A stretch of DNA of 64,000 bases from Gnetum montanum (GCA_015680685.1 MNCI01018178.1:342308-406307); one strand, 5' to 3'. Shown: positions 45,190 to 57,962, counted from the stretch's first letter. Numbers and translations are program-made. Notes: generated by a model not told the origin, from the sequence alone.

Positions 45190-46395
45190 AGCCCCTATGA
45201 CTAATAAGCATAACTCCAAAAGCACATAGGTTTTTGAATAATTGAAACCAAAGGTCCAATTTGGAAAATGGCCAAGAAATATTAATGGATATGGAAATAG
45301 AAAAGTAGAAAAAATTAATGTAACAGATGAGAAGTAGTTCCAAAATCATGCATAAATTCAGAGAAGTTGTCATTGATGTTCTAGAAGATGTGAAGGTTAG
45401 TTCAAATCCATGATCAACAAAATTTATGCAAGTGGGCCCTCCCCAAAGTAGGCTCTTGCCATAATGCCCTTGCATAACCACTTCTATAGATGTCTGTGGG
45501 CACCTAAGAAGTTAAATGTAGACCATGCCTTTGTTCCAAACAACACAGAACTATCGTGGTTAGGATGTTGCACTATACTACACAAAAATAAAAGGCTCAT
45601 AATCATATGCAATAGTGAGGTGAATAATGGAATGAGAAGTGATTGTAGAGATCATGATGTAAGGTACTTCACCATGTCCACAATAGGTTCTTGCGACAAG
45701 TGTGATTAAAATGATCAACATACCTATTTGTCCAAGTTCAAACCAAGTCCATACCATGAACAATGACCTCGCATTGATATGTTCCATCCTACCAACCACC
45801 ATGATTCAAAAACCACATCAAAGAAAAATCATCACTCCAAAAATAGAAGAAAAGAGAAAAAGGAAGGAAGGGCCTTAGTAAGAGGGGTGCCTTCAGACAT
45901 GGGTAACATGTCTTTCTAGCCCCATAACTAGTGCTTATAGCCCATTATTGTGTCTAAGAGGTGTGCTTTGAATTTCCATTATTATTTTTATTTTTTACTA
46001 TTTTTTATATTTTTATATTTTTTTCTTTTCAAATGGGAACCACCCCATGCAAAAGCAAAGCTTCCTTTTTATTGGCTAACGGGGGAGTGATGATACATTT
46101 CAAGAGGAGTCATAAACCACATGAAGGAAGTCAAGAAGAGAATCCAACATGTTCCCTTAAGGTCACACCCTTTGCCATTCCCACTTGGTCATTCCCTCTT
46201 TCTTCAAGGTACAGTGATCATTGATTAATTTTAGTTTCATAAAAGAAGAACCAAATTGTTTCCATGAAAAAGACCCTTTATTCAGAGAACTAGAGGGATG
46301 GATGAGGTGGTCTCATTGCTTTACACAATTACTTACTCAATCATCTTGATAGCATAGCACAAAAAACCCAACACATAGCATTGAATTTTGCATCA
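45190..46395 (-). other. Conserved noncoding block, element C
   Basis: Anchors shared with D and H: gggccctccccaaagtaggc (45433), ccataactagtgcttatagc (45922), aggtgtgctttgaatttcc (45959) and cttaaggtcacaccctttg (46155). No ORF. Confidence 0.7.
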
Positions 46396-46639
46396 TGACT
46401 TGGTAATTTTATTAATAAAAACATAAAATACATTCATAAAACATAAACAGAATGACTCAAAGAAAAAGGGAAAAATATCAAGAAAAGAAAAATATTAAGA
46501 AATGGAAAACATATGAAGAATCAAAATATTTTAGAAGAAGTTGGAAATGATAAAAAAATTGTAAAACAAAAAATAGGTGAAAAATACTTATTAGTTTTGT
46601 AAGATATATGCATCTAAGTCCTTTGTTTGGTTTATTTTC

Positions 46640-49067
46640 TTAGGTATAGAACTAATAAGTAGATTCATTGTCTCCATGCATCTTTGAAAATAATCTTAAA
46701 ATCTCATTTTCAAGCCACTGGGTGTCTTCTAGTTTAGTGGCTACTACAAAAACTAGTATTTGTTCACACGCTTGTTCCTTAGCTTTGTTTTGGGTTATGT
46801 TAATATTTTGAATTTCTGGTCCACAATTGCACCCTTTACTATTAGCAGTGCTGCATTGATTTTGCTATCTTTCCATAGCGATAGGTTCATCATTTATGTC
46901 TTGTGTTGGAGTGGTGATGATTGTTGGCTTTTGTGTAGGGTCAAAGGATGTTGGTTGAGAAAAGGAAGGCATTGCACTAGATTGGCATTGTGCTAGCTCA
47001 TATGATGTGGTGGGTCCATACATGGTTTGCTTCAGCTTATGACCTTTCCTCCAGAAGGGACATTTCCTACATTGTGGTTGAGGCCCATTGGTATTAGCAT
47101 GTTTATGCACATTCATAGTACAAGTGGCATTTGTTTGTTGATATTGTGGTATCGAACCTTCCTATGTTGCTAGTGGTGGCATGTGAGTATGAGAATATTG
47201 AGGATATGCCAAAGGATGAGAGGTGTGTGGTGGAAACCTCATATAAGATGTTGTAGGATGCTAATATTTGAGAGAGTGGTAGTAGTGATTTGAGGTAGAG
47301 GAAGTAGAACCAGTTGGAAAAACAGATTGTTGAACATAATATCCATATGGGTTGGACTAGCAGTAAGGGTAGGGCTTGTTTGGTTGTGGCCTCCCCCATG
47401 ACTATGGTTGTTGCCACTGTAGTTAATGCTAGTGTTGAGGCTGGTAATAAGTCCCCCCAAGGTAGTACAGTTGGTTTTGGTGTTGTCTAAAATTACTGCG
47501 TGGAAAAGGAAATCTCCTAGGCATGTACTTCTGTACAAACTTTGGATTTAATGCCCCTACCCAATACTCATGTAGATGTAACAAGACTAGCCAATGGCTC
47601 TTTGGATGGTCATATAGGCAAATGTCACATCCACTATCCTCTTTGGTGGTTGAGTCTATAGCCTCTTCATCTATGGTCATTTCCCCTTCTTGCCAAAAAG
47701 TGTTCCTAGCAATTTCTTGGTTCTTTTTCCTCCTTTTTTGTGATCACTTAATTTATTTTGTGCTACTCTCTCCTCTATGATTTCTTTGCAAGTTTTACAT
47801 TTCTCATTTATTGATTCTAACATTTTATCCAACTTTTCTTTAATCTCAATGATAGAACTTTGTATTGGAAAGGTCCATTTGAGAGTTGCCTCTTTTTCCT
47901 TATCATAGAGATGGATACTTTTCTTTTGCAAAGTTAGATCCCAATTATATTCCTCTACATCTACATAGGTTTCCTTCTTCTTTTGCCACATTCTTGATTA
48001 ACTCTTTGATCTCATGGGTTCATAGCTCATATAATTAACCTGGAGCATACATCCCAAGGGTCCCCTTATTTCATTACGAAGCCCATTTATGATGTGAAAA
48101 AGTTTCCTTTCCTTATAAAAACCATGGCCTGGGCATCTATGTAGTAGCAAATAGTATCTTTCCAAGGCCACTTCCAAGGGTTCATGATTTTCTTACTTCC
48201 ACTCTTGGATTTCTTTTCTTAGGTTGGATACTCTTGCATAGGCTTCGAATTGTTCATTGAAAAGATCTAGCATTATGAACCACTAGTAAATGGAACTTGG
48301 TTCCAAAGATCTATACCAACTTTTAGCTTCATTGATTAGTATCCTAGGAAAGAGCTTAGGCTTTTACCATCCACTTTCAATGTTTTATAAGGCATAGGCA
48401 TCATGGAAGGCTTGTAGATGATGTTATGGATTAGAATCATAGCCTTCCATAAACTTAGGGATATTATTAATATCAAGCCTAGGTAGAAACTTTACTTGGG
48501 ATGCTTATGGGTTATCTTAACTACCTTTGCTATCTCAATCAAGCTCTTAGTGGCCAACAAGGGTTCATCATCATCAAACATGTTGTGATGAAAATTTCTA
48601 TTTCTATTTGTTTGATTGTGATGATCTTTTCGATGCTCATTGTGATGTCTTTGATTTTGCGCTTGGGTTCAATTTCTATCTTAATCTCGACCCCGTAGTA
48701 AAGCTCTATCTCTATACCTATGTTCATCTTCATCAAAACTATACATTGAAGAGGAAGATGAATATGAGAAACTAGGAGAATTTCCATGGCTTCTATAGTT
48801 TTCCCCTTCATCCCTTGATTTATCTTGTCTAGGTTTAGAGAAGGTCTTAGGCCTTGAGGCCCTCCTTGATCTAGGACTTACTCCATCTTCTCTAGAATTT
48901 TTTGCACCAGTTGAATGTGGTCTTTGAGTGTAATAAGGATCTAAATGAGCATAGGAAACCCTTGTTTGACATTTTTCACTCCAATTTTCTTTAGTATATA
49001 TCCTATCATTTCTCCTATGAGTCTTCTCATCATATGATGCATTATGGATCCCGTGTGAAGAAGACAT
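46640..49067 (-). pseudogene. Athila-like Gag, element C
   Basis: Starts at ATG 49067 (MSSSHGIHNASYDEKTHRRN), 114 nt inside the PBS; Arg/Ser-rich N-terminus. The core at about 48510-48050 reads LDINNIPKFMEGYD, LFNEQFEAYARVSNLRKEI and EPLEVALERYYLLLHRCPGHG, then FHIINGLRNEIRGPLGMY. A coiled coil follows (IEIKEKLDKMLESINEKCKT, about 47850), with a partial knuckle CDICLYDHPKSHW whose last Cys is Trp, and a long Pro/Tyr/Gln-rich tail (47540-46900). Stops and shifts throughout. The HG and NGL motifs are typical of Athila capsid. No protease or RT follows. Confidence 0.75.
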
Positions 49068-49180
49068 GGTTTTGTCTAATAATGTGTGTGACTTAAAATA
49101 TTAATGTTTTCTAAAAGATATATCATTAATACCTTTACAAGTGATTGTGTATAATATATTTAGTCTAGATAACTAGCACC

Positions 49181-49199
49181 ATCTCCGGCAACAACACCA
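49181..49199 (-). other. tRNA-Asp-like primer-binding site, element C
   Basis: Minus TGGTGTTGTTGCCGGAGAT, one base from the LTR; 14 of 18 positions agree with the common tRNA-Asp site. Confidence 0.8.
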
Positions 49200-49200
49200 A

Positions 49201-50084
49201 CGATGAGTAGCGAGGTACCCCTATTCCTAACCATACAAATCACAAGCATTCACACACAATTTGTTTGAATTCTATGGATGGGACTAGTTGTGGCATCTAG
49301 ATCGCTATGCCTTGATCGTAGTTCGTTGTCTTCCCACTTGGACTAGTGGTAGCTTTGTCACATATGGTTTAGTCCAACGTGAGGCATATGATTTTTATTA
49401 TTTTATATTTTACTGTTCTATGATTAATAGTAGGTTGAAACTCAATTTATAATCAATTCAAATAATCTAATTGCTAATTAATAATCAATTACACTAACAT
49501 AAGTATTTGATCCCACTTCCTATGCACATCCTGAACACATATAACACTATTGGGTTACCAAATGTTAAGCGTTGCTGGGATTACCAAGAGTCATATGCAT
49601 GCTCAAAGAAATTGTACTTATGTGCTTAATTAATTAACATGCATGAAACTGTAAATATTAACTAAGTACATGAAAAGTAAATTACAAGAAAAGTAAATCT
49701 AATCTAAGTCAAAGTGCTACAATGAATAAGAATCAATCTTGATCTTATTGCCACTCATGGAATATGTCCAGGTACATTGCCAGTCGAATAAGACTTCATA
49801 CAACTAACTCAAATCCACTCTTTGGGCACTCATTGATTGTTCTCTAAGATTATAGAAAAAAACTACAAGAATTTGGCACTCTATTGAAAAAACTATGCAA
49901 AAACTAATTTAAAATTGAATTCAAATCATGAGCCCATGTGCTATATTTATAGGCTGGCCCAAACCCTGCAGCATCAAATGTTTGACATCATGTCTTGGGC
50001 TCCAATGTCAAATACCCAACGTCACATCTTGTCCCCAACGTTGGATACTTAATGTCAGAGTAGATGAACAAACATGTTTCATCA
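49201..50084 (-). repeat. 5' LTR of element C
   Basis: 884 bp, CGATGAG (TG mutated to CG) to TTTCATCA at 50084. TATAAATA on minus at 49944-49951. U5 hairpin arms acttggacta (49336-49345) and tagtccaacgt (49370-49380), ten pairs with one bulged base. Two ttaccaa words near 49555-49590, whereas the 3' LTR has one. Confidence 0.9.
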
Positions 50085-50089
50085 ACTGT

Positions 50090-51342
50090 TATAAGAAAGC
50101 TACTAAAATGAAGAAAAAAAAGGAACTAGAAAAAAATAATTGAATATGATTTGAAGAAACTACAAATAAACAAAGATCTAACTCTTCATAGAAGTGAATG
50201 ATGAAACTAAACTCATGTAGCTAGCCCCATTTTGTTGAGACAAGGCTAAGATGATAATGATGATGATAAGTAAGGATCTACGATATGCATTCCTTACAAA
50301 ATACATCTCTAATGTCCAACTTATAAGATAAACATGCATAACCTAAAATTGCATAAATTCTATATGGAAGCATGAATAATACAGCATACTACCAACTAAG
50401 AGATAAGCTTATCTAGCATCTAACATGATATAATATCATTTGACTACTACCAATAGGAAAGTAAATTTACTCTATCACAGTCAATTATAATATAGTGTTT
50501 AAGTACATGTAAATAATTGTTAACAGCTTTCACCTTCTATAAGAAAATGAAATTCTCAAATTTTTTGATTAAAAAAAAATTTGTTCAGTTCATCATGAGT
50601 CATGATTTGTTGACTATGAAAGGACCATGAATCATGGTTTATAAGAAATAGAGATGTTTAATATTCTAAGAATACCATTAGCCGATCACAAGTTGCGATG
50701 GCTTACCACGATTGATCCATGGATCATGGAGTGTTTATCTTACTTTCTTAAATGGTCATGAGTCTTGAAGGAATGACATAGGTCATGGTTGATGGTTAAG
50801 TAATGGTTAATAGTGAAAGATTAAGTAATTGACCATGGATGATGGTTACCTCATGGAAATATTTTTGGATTGACCACAAGCTAACCATGACTCATGGTCT
50901 GTTACTTAATGATACACAAGTTGTAGTTTGGTCATGGTCTAATGGGATTATTGATAATGAGAATAATTAATGATCGTGTTGATGATTTGATACTAAAAAC
51001 TAATCTAGTGATAATGATAAATGATGTTGATGAGAAAAAAATTCTTGATGAAAATGAATAGTTGGGAACAAAAGCTTTGGAGAAGATGAATAGCTAGGGA
51101 AACAAAATGATCTTGGAAAATTTCATAATCAATATTTATTATTAGTAAAACTAATCATTACATTCATGTATGGACTTAGAATTTAAAGAGAATGATTGAC
51201 CTGGGAAATTTAGGGAGTCATTCCCCATAGTAAAAATATAGGAAATTAAAGTAAATAAGGATAAACTACAGCCAAAAAAATACATTGCCCATTAATTCAT
51301 GAAAATTAGAAAAATATGTTTAACTTTGGTAATAAAGGTAAA
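50090..51342. other. Host segment right of element C, with LINE-like tail
   Basis: At 50150-50270 (plus) a stretch including ctcatgtagctagccccatt and gacaaggctaagatgat followed by (gat)n resembles the 3' end of plant L1 LINEs, recalled from memory and not checked. At 50580-50950 there is a cluster of near-palindromic words (accatgactcatggt, catcatgagtcatgat). The remainder to 51342 is AT-rich with no gene seen. Confidence 0.4.
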
Positions 51343-53459
51343 CTAAGTAAATTTTGTCTTTGAAGCTTTAGTGTGTAGTGCATACTTAATCTTCTCTTTT
51401 GTTGTCTTCTTGATGCCTATGTGATTGCCAATGAACGATTGTATTTTATCAACATCCAGGAACAAGGTGTCACATTTGGTATCGAAGAAAACTATAGTTC
51501 AGGAGCCAAAGTGGAAGAAAAATATTATTATTAATATAAGAAGAAGATACATCATGAAGAGAAATATGGAAAGAGTGTAGATAAGATTAGGCACATATAT
51601 ATATATAATAAGGAAGATTCATTACTTATGCAAAGTTGATCATTTTCAAATTGAAGTATGTGCTTATGGTTCAATAACTGTCAAGTCAAGTAAGTAGCAC
51701 TCTCCAATTCCCATAAGATTTGTTTAAGATTCTTATTGACCTATAAACAATCATCAAAGATAGCATGAACAGCTGATGAACAACCAACCTACACCAACTC
51801 ATAATCACTTTTGAAGTTACAAGATTTGAACTCACTTAAGTGATACAACTCCTTACAAATAGAGTGCAGGGTATTTTTTTTTTTGCAATATGACCACTCA
51901 TATTATGAAGAAGAACAAGTTACTCTACTGAAATAGCCACCATCTATCCTAAGGAGTAGCATGGAACACTTCATTGGAGTCACCTGTGAAGATTGCACTC
52001 GAGGAAATTTTGGAGGTGGGGTTGTAGTCCATTCAAAATTAGGCTCATGTGGAGAATCCCTCTTCAACTGTCAAATAAAATACCCTTGACCCAAGAACAC
52101 CTACAATACAAAAATTGGAGTAAAATAAGAAAAAAAGGGGGGATGTATTCAAAAACCATATATTTGATAACTATTAGTTAACTTACCTTTAGCTCTTTTC
52201 CTTTTTCTTTCTCTTACTATTTAAAATCTTTCAACTAGATCCTTGTTCTATGCATTGTTTCTAATCAAAAAATAGGAATTTTATATATATATATATACAC
52301 ACACACACAATAACAACAATAATAATGACATTGTGTGATTGATGATAAAAACCTTAGAAATAAGCTCTATTGATATCACATCATCCCTTCTTGGAGTTGT
52401 CCTCTTAGCACTTTTCCTTGGTTTGGTCTGCAACCTAGAGTGCACTATCACAAAAATACCATAAAGAAAAATAATTAAAAACTAAGAAAAATATAGAATA
52501 AAAAGAAATTAAATTTTATACCTCATCAGACCCCTTCAGATTGCAAACCTATGTGAGAGCCTTTTGACCTTTCTTTGGCACATTTAACTTAAGCCCTCAT
52601 AACTCTTTCTTATTCAAGAAACTTAGGGTATAAATGGGGATTGTATTGATGGAGGCTATTGGTAAAAAAATCATAACTTAAGATTAAGGTCATAAGTAAA
52701 GGCATGCAACATATAGTATAAGGTTCTTCTAGTTTCTTCTTAGTTGTAGTGGCTAGTTCCATGACAAGGTGTAAAAAAAAGAAACATAAGAAAAACAAAT
52801 CATACACTCCACTAGCTTTTGCATCATGGAGAAGAAAGATGGAGCAGGAGTTAACATGGGAAGACTAAAAACCCCATAAAACTTTGCTATATATAAATTG
52901 ACACAGGTGATAGTTAACCTCATTAGTAAAATCAACTTCATAATGCTTTTTTTGGGTAAGAGTAGAATCCTTAACATAATCAGATAATTCTCCTTAATAA
53001 AAAGCTTGAAATTCATGAGACTTCATGTTAGGAACAAAAGGATCTACCCTAGTATGAAAACCTAAAGCTATTCGAATACTAGTATGAGTAATTGTTAAAC
53101 TTCCAAAAATCATTTTTGAAAAAGAAATTTTCCATTAATAGTAAATATTACAGCAATTCCTTATACTTTCCTTACAATAAGAAGTTCTGAAAATAAGGAA
53201 AACTAGCAACTGGGACAATATAGAAGTTTTGAGGAACTCAAAATCCTTAACATCTAACAAGCTATGAACTTGATAAGTGGCTTCAACAACATTAGTCTAA
53301 TGTAATATAATAGAAATAGATGCAGAGCTACTTGAGGTGACATGAGAAGATTGACCAAGATGCTTTGGAGGAGCCATGTTGTTTCTATGCCAAGAAATCT
53401 CTTTGCTACAGAAAGAAGGATTGATTTGAGAAAAGAGTTTACTTCCATCCATTTATAGG
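51343..53459 (-). pseudogene. Decayed spliced gene of unknown family
   Basis: Splice-like exons on the minus strand: last exon 51491-51343 (FFDTKCDTLFLDVDKIQSF, then IGNHIGIKKTTKEKIKYALH, stop at 51343), a clean 84-nt exon 52067-51984 (LKRDSPHEPNFEWTTTPPPK, then FPRVQSSQ) with acceptor tttgacag and donor gtgact, a basic exon 52444-52353 (LQTKPRKSAKRTTPRRDDVI), and a long broken first region 53459-52522 containing MAPPKHLGQSSHV and FTNEVNYHLCQFIYSKVLWG. One long exon then short charged exons recalls the opposite-strand gene of the Ogre-like elements, but I found no shared motif. It could be a third such remnant or a host pseudogene. Confidence 0.4.
52283..52312. repeat. (TA)n(CA)n microsatellite
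   Basis: Alternating ta followed by ca within a predicted intron of the decayed gene. A second short (at)n run lies at about 51596-51612. Confidence 0.9.
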
Positions 53460-54379
53460 GAAAATTTGGAAACCCTAGTAATTGTTAAAGGCACAACTTC
53501 TTCCTAATTAATGTACTTATAGTTTATGTTAACATGTGGTTAACTATTAATTAGTTTTAATCAATGATCATCTTTCTTGATTTGCTAATTATTAGATTCA
53601 ATGAAACGAACTTACCATCAACTGAACATGTACACTTCGAGACATTTCCAACAATACCAATTTCATCAAAATCCAACTTACGATTTAGGAGATATCACAT
53701 TTCTTGGTATTTATATTGTTCATTAAAATTAATATTTTTTAACATCAGAAAAGTAGAAGTTAACTTTTATTTTTTATTTTTTATTTCAAAAAACAATTTA
53801 TTTCTGAGTTTTGAATTAAACCTGAGAATTTGTCTTTCCTAAGAATGATTTTTAAGGCTTGATTGGCTTAGCACTGGATCATTGCAAAAATGAAAACCTT
53901 TTTCTACATTTAAATAATATTAATTAAATTTTATTTTTAAAAAACTTTAAAAAAATTTCAATTTGCTAGTTGGGCGTTACTATGTGGCAAGGCCTTGCAT
54001 CCCGATTACTTAGCATTGCAACCAGCAACCATGGTTGACTGGCCATGCCATGGTCAACTATAGGATCAACTAAGCAAAACATGGCTTGACATCCTACTGT
54101 CTCCCATCATCCATCACATAGCCAAGCTATTATGCCTCATTAAGCTGTCCCCACCACATTGTTTTCCATCGTGCCTGCCATTGTGACCATTGCACTCTTC
54201 TCCTACCATCACATTGTTCACTTGCCTATCGTGCAAAATCCTTTTTGTTGCTCTACACCCTGTGTCTATTGCTACTGCTCTACACCATGTGCCTTACTAT
54301 CCTTCGCTGATGCTATTGTTTCATGCATCACTCATTGCCGATGGAGTCCATCAATGCCATTAATTCCTACCACCTTAGT
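53460..54379. other. Unassigned AT-rich segment
   Basis: No gene seen. From about 53980 base composition shifts to C/T-rich on plus with catggttgac and accatt words, leading into the minisatellite that follows. Confidence 0.5.
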
Positions 54380-54610
54380 ATTCACCAATGCTACCATTCC
54401 ATGCCTCAGCACTTACTGACAAAGATAGCTGGTGCCATTTTTGGTTGCCACTATGATGTTCGTTGACACCACCATTGCATGCCTTCCAACTTGCTGACAC
54501 AAACTGTTGGTGTTGTCGGTGTTTGCCACCTCGATATCTACCAACACCACCATTTCATGACTCCCTAGTTGCTGATGAGGACTTGTTGTTGGCATTGTTG
54601 GTGTCTACCT
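54380..54610. repeat. About 80-bp diverged minisatellite, three units
   Basis: Units begin near 54388 (attcaccaatgctaccattcc), 54461 (gttcgttgacaccaccattg) and 54536 (atctaccaacaccaccattt) and each ends with a ttggtgt/ttggttg stretch. Open frames here follow the repeat. Confidence 0.6.
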
Positions 54611-55157
54611 CATGATAATGGAAAACATTTTCAATTATGGTATTTGAGATAACCTATATTAAAATTCTATAATTAAGCATGCTCATTCTAAAGTAATAAT
54701 GGGATGGGTGATCTCTCAAGAAGTCTTGAAAAACATATAAAATTTTACAACTTGAAATTACTATAATATTTTATTCTAGTGTCCAATTGTAATAAAAGAA
54801 GATTTGTTTTCAATAAATTTGAACCTTATAGACACAATGGAATAGTCAAATTTAGCATAAAGAAGCCCAAAAATTAGTTTCTAAAATTATTATGTCATCA
54901 TTCCCAAATGTAAAATATCTAATTTAAATTTTGAATATTGAATAGTTTGGAGGGAACAAGTCTTTTATGACCAATGGAGTCTCCATGGAAATGGAAAGAT
55001 CCAGGAAGAGAGAGTTTGTTCTTGGTAGTTCTAACCTTCCCTAGAAAAAATTAACTATCCTAGAGCCCATAAAAAGGATCATAGGGACCAAGGAATTATC
55101 ACCTTACCTTTTTTCTTTGACTTATCAATGTTTGAAGCCTAGAGAATGCCTTAGAGA
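54611..55157. other. Segment before the gag of element G
   Basis: AT-rich; no LTR, PBS or domain readable on the plus strand. If element G were complete at its 5' side, a leader would be expected here, so its 5' end appears lost or unrecognisable. Confidence 0.45.
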
Positions 55158-56237
55158 ATGATGGAGTTCTATGTCAATGATCAAATAGATGCACTTGAAC
55201 AACAAATTAATGAAATTAGTGGTGTCCAAGAGGAAGTCCACCAATCAAAGTAAGGATTTAGGAAAAATATGCAAAATAGGTTCAAAGAAATTAGGAAATT
55301 GTTCTAGAGTTTAGGAAAATGGTTAGAAGTTCAAGGGAAGATGGATTCCTTTGTAGATTCCATGAAGCAATTCATTGATCATTTAATCCAACCTCCCAAC
55401 CAAAACCAATATTCACTTAGAAATCATAATCAAAATCAATTTCCATTGAAGGATTATCACTAAGATCAATTCCAACATCATTGAGACTAGAAGAAAGATC
55501 ACATTTTCCCTAGGTATTAGTATCTACTTAATGCCAAGGTGTTGACATCTCTTCACAAGGATAAAGAATGGAACCTAAAGGTGAGGATTATTAGAATTGG
55601 TAAAATTCACCAAGAGAATCCTTAACCTAGGTTCATGTCAAAAAGATAAAATTGGATCATTATGATGGAGCCCTTAGATCTAGTGCTAAGGCAAAATATT
55701 GACTTGACACCATGAAGAATTATTTTGATATGTTGAATTTATCGAACCAAGAATGTTTAGAAGTTGTATCCTAGTATTTGAGGGGACTTGTGGTAACATG
55801 GTGGAATGGACTAAGATCTCAAGGCTCGATTATAAATTGGCTCAAATTTTGTTAATATTTCAAACAAAAATTTGTACAAGACTCCTTTTTCAAGGACCGT
55901 AAAATGCAATTTGATTCATTAAAATTGGGTAGGCTATCTGTGGAAGACTACTATAAGGAATTGTGTGATCTCTCTCAGTATGTAAGGCATTGTGATGAGG
56001 AAGATTTGGCCTCAAAGTTTATTGGTGGACTACATGCACAACTATGTCCAAAGACACATGCATTTAATCCTCAAATAGTTGATGAAGCATATAGAATTGC
56101 TAAGAATTATGAGGAATCAAATCAAGTATGAACTACAAGCCTCTAAAAAGAAATAGTAAAAGAAACACCCCCAAGAGAACTCAATCCAAATGTTTTCCTT
56201 GTAGTGAAGATCACTTTAATCAAGATTGTCCAAATTA
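55158..56237 (+). pseudogene. Gag with CCHC zinc knuckle, element G
   Basis: From MMEFYVNDQIDALEQQINEI (coiled-coil N-terminus) through YDGALRSSAKAKY, YLRGLVVTWWNGL and MQFDSLKLGRLSVEDYYKEL, then FIGGLHAQLCPKTHAFNP and EAYRIAKNYEES, to the knuckle CFPCSEDHFNQDC with all four ligands. The WW-N-GL and SVEDYYKEL pattern is that of the widespread plant Ty3-gypsy capsid (Retrotrans_gag type), unlike the Athila gag of element C. Stops and small shifts occur before 55904. The 3' LTR follows only 200 bp later, so pol is absent. Confidence 0.75.
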
Positions 56238-56437
56238 GGAGTAAGAATACAAAGAAACAATCAAAGTAAGAATAAAAAATCCAATGCAAATGTGGCCAAA
56301 AAAAAATAGAATCAAACTACTACTACTATAATAATGAAGAAGATTTTAGCATCAGCAAAGTTAGGTTTAAGATAATTTTAATTTTCTTTACTCATTTTAA
56401 AAGGATCATCTAAGGGTCAAAAGATTAAATTTTTTAT

Positions 56438-57065
56438 TGATAGTTAATGAATCATGCATTGGGTTGCATCAACAAGCATGTGTTGACGCATCCCCATTGA
56501 TGCATCCTTGTTGATGCATGGGTTGATGTGTTGATGCATATGCATCAATGCAATGTCTGTCTCTTCCTATATAAATGCACATACCCACCATATTTTTGGC
56601 ATCATTAAGTCAATAGAATAGCTAAGTTTTTTCAGTGTCATTTCGTGAAAGTAAGAATATTTTCTAAGTGTCTACAATAGGAATTTAAGGATTGTATGCA
56701 TCCTTATTCAAGCATCAATGTACCTAAACACTTTGATGTGTTGTTAATAAAGACGAGATTCTTGGAACTCCTTACAACACTTAACAATAGATTAATATTT
56801 ACTTTCATGCATTGTATTATTTATGCACTTTACATTCACATATTTAATTAATTAATACACGTAAGTACGACCACCTCAAACATACCATTAACGTTTGGTA
56901 ATCCAAATAGTGTTATCACTCGATTAGCCTAGTAACCTAATACTTGGTAACCTACTAGTGTTCCTAATGAGTTCAAGATGTGCGCGAAAGGTGGGCTTGG
57001 ATGCTTATGTTAGGAAGTGGATTAAGGCATTAAATAGTTAATTAGATTAATTCATAATTAATTAC
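56438..57065 (+). repeat. 3' LTR of element G, interrupted by element H
   Basis: Starts tgatagtta at about 56438; TATATAAAT at 56568-56576; U3 cassette of gatgcat words with a perfect 18-bp palindrome at 56531-56548 (ttgatgcat and its complement). The body shares ttaattaattaatacacgtaa and ttaccaa-type words with the other LTRs. It is cut at 57065 by element H before the U5 hairpin position. attac (57061-57065) is the left target duplication of H. Confidence 0.75.
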
Positions 57066-57962
57066 TGATGAGTGACAAGGTACCCCTATGTACAACCATA
57101 TGAATCACAAGCGTTCACACATGATCCAATCAAATTCCATGGACTTTGTAGTTTTCAGTTCACTAGTCTTCTAGGAAGTGAACATTGCCTTAAGGTTGCT
57201 CATTGTCTTCCTAATTACACTTGTGACATACATTGGTATGGTTAAGTGTAATTGAGGCATTTAATTTTTATCATTTTGTATTTTATGGTTTTGGTGTTTA
57301 AAGGGAGATGAAAGTAATTGTATTAACTAATTTAATTTAACTAACTAGTATCTAAGTAGTCCTAACATAAGCATTCAGTCCCACTATCCACACACATCTT
57401 AAATCCATGTATCTACTACTGGGTTACCAAGCGCTACGCTACTGGGCATACCAAGCAATAGCTCTACTAGGATTACCAAGCGAATACATGTTACACTTAA
57501 AGCAATCATACTTATGTGTTTAATCTATCTAGCTTATCTTGCTTAATTACTTCATTAGATTAATTATAGAAAAACATTTAATAAATATATAATTGAAAAT
57601 ATTAAATGCATAAATGAAACATTTAATCTATCCAAAGTGCTGTAAGATTTAGTAGAAAGCTAATCTTTATTACCACACACACTATCATGATTAGGTACAA
57701 TAATGCTCGAATAAAGATGCGTACACTTAATGATTCCTGCTATAAGCACTTGAGAGAAATATTCTAACTCTCAAATGAAAAAACTATAAGAGGTTCACTA
57801 CTTCTAAAAAATTGTTGCCATAAATGCAGCTAGTAGGCATGTATTTATAAGAAAAATGTGGACACTATGCCAACAAGACCATATCAATGTATGATATGAC
57901 GTGTTGCCAAGGCCTAGCTGATGAGGCCTCATCAACATAGCCAACAAAACTATAACTCATCA
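57066..57962 (-). repeat. 3' LTR of element H
   Basis: 897 bp, TGATGAG to ACTCATCA. TATAAATA on minus at 57842-57849. Perfect U5 hairpin arms aattacactt (57213-57222) and aagtgtaatt (57244-57253) with a 21-nt loop. Three tactggg-type units with ttaccaa or ataccaa at about 57418-57482. U3 cassette 57850-57957. Confidence 0.9.

Larger units (their letters stand above)
24248..50084 (-). mobile_element. Athila-like element C, split by Ogre-like element 2
   Basis: 3' LTR 24248-25102 and 5' LTR 49201-50084 flank 25103-25349, the nested Ogre-like element (25350-44712), and 44718-49200. Target duplications are attgt (24243-24247) and actgt (50085-50089), one transition apart. The internal part has PBS, gag and the conserved noncoding block; protease, RT, RNase H, integrase and most or all of the extra ORF are absent. 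Between-LTR divergence was about 13% over the first 205 bases by eye, higher than that of the nested element, as expected for an older host. Confidence 0.88.

Noticed and set aside
50150-50270. Annotating a full LINE
   Set aside because: Only a 3' tail-like stretch is recognisable; no RT or endonuclease frame upstream.
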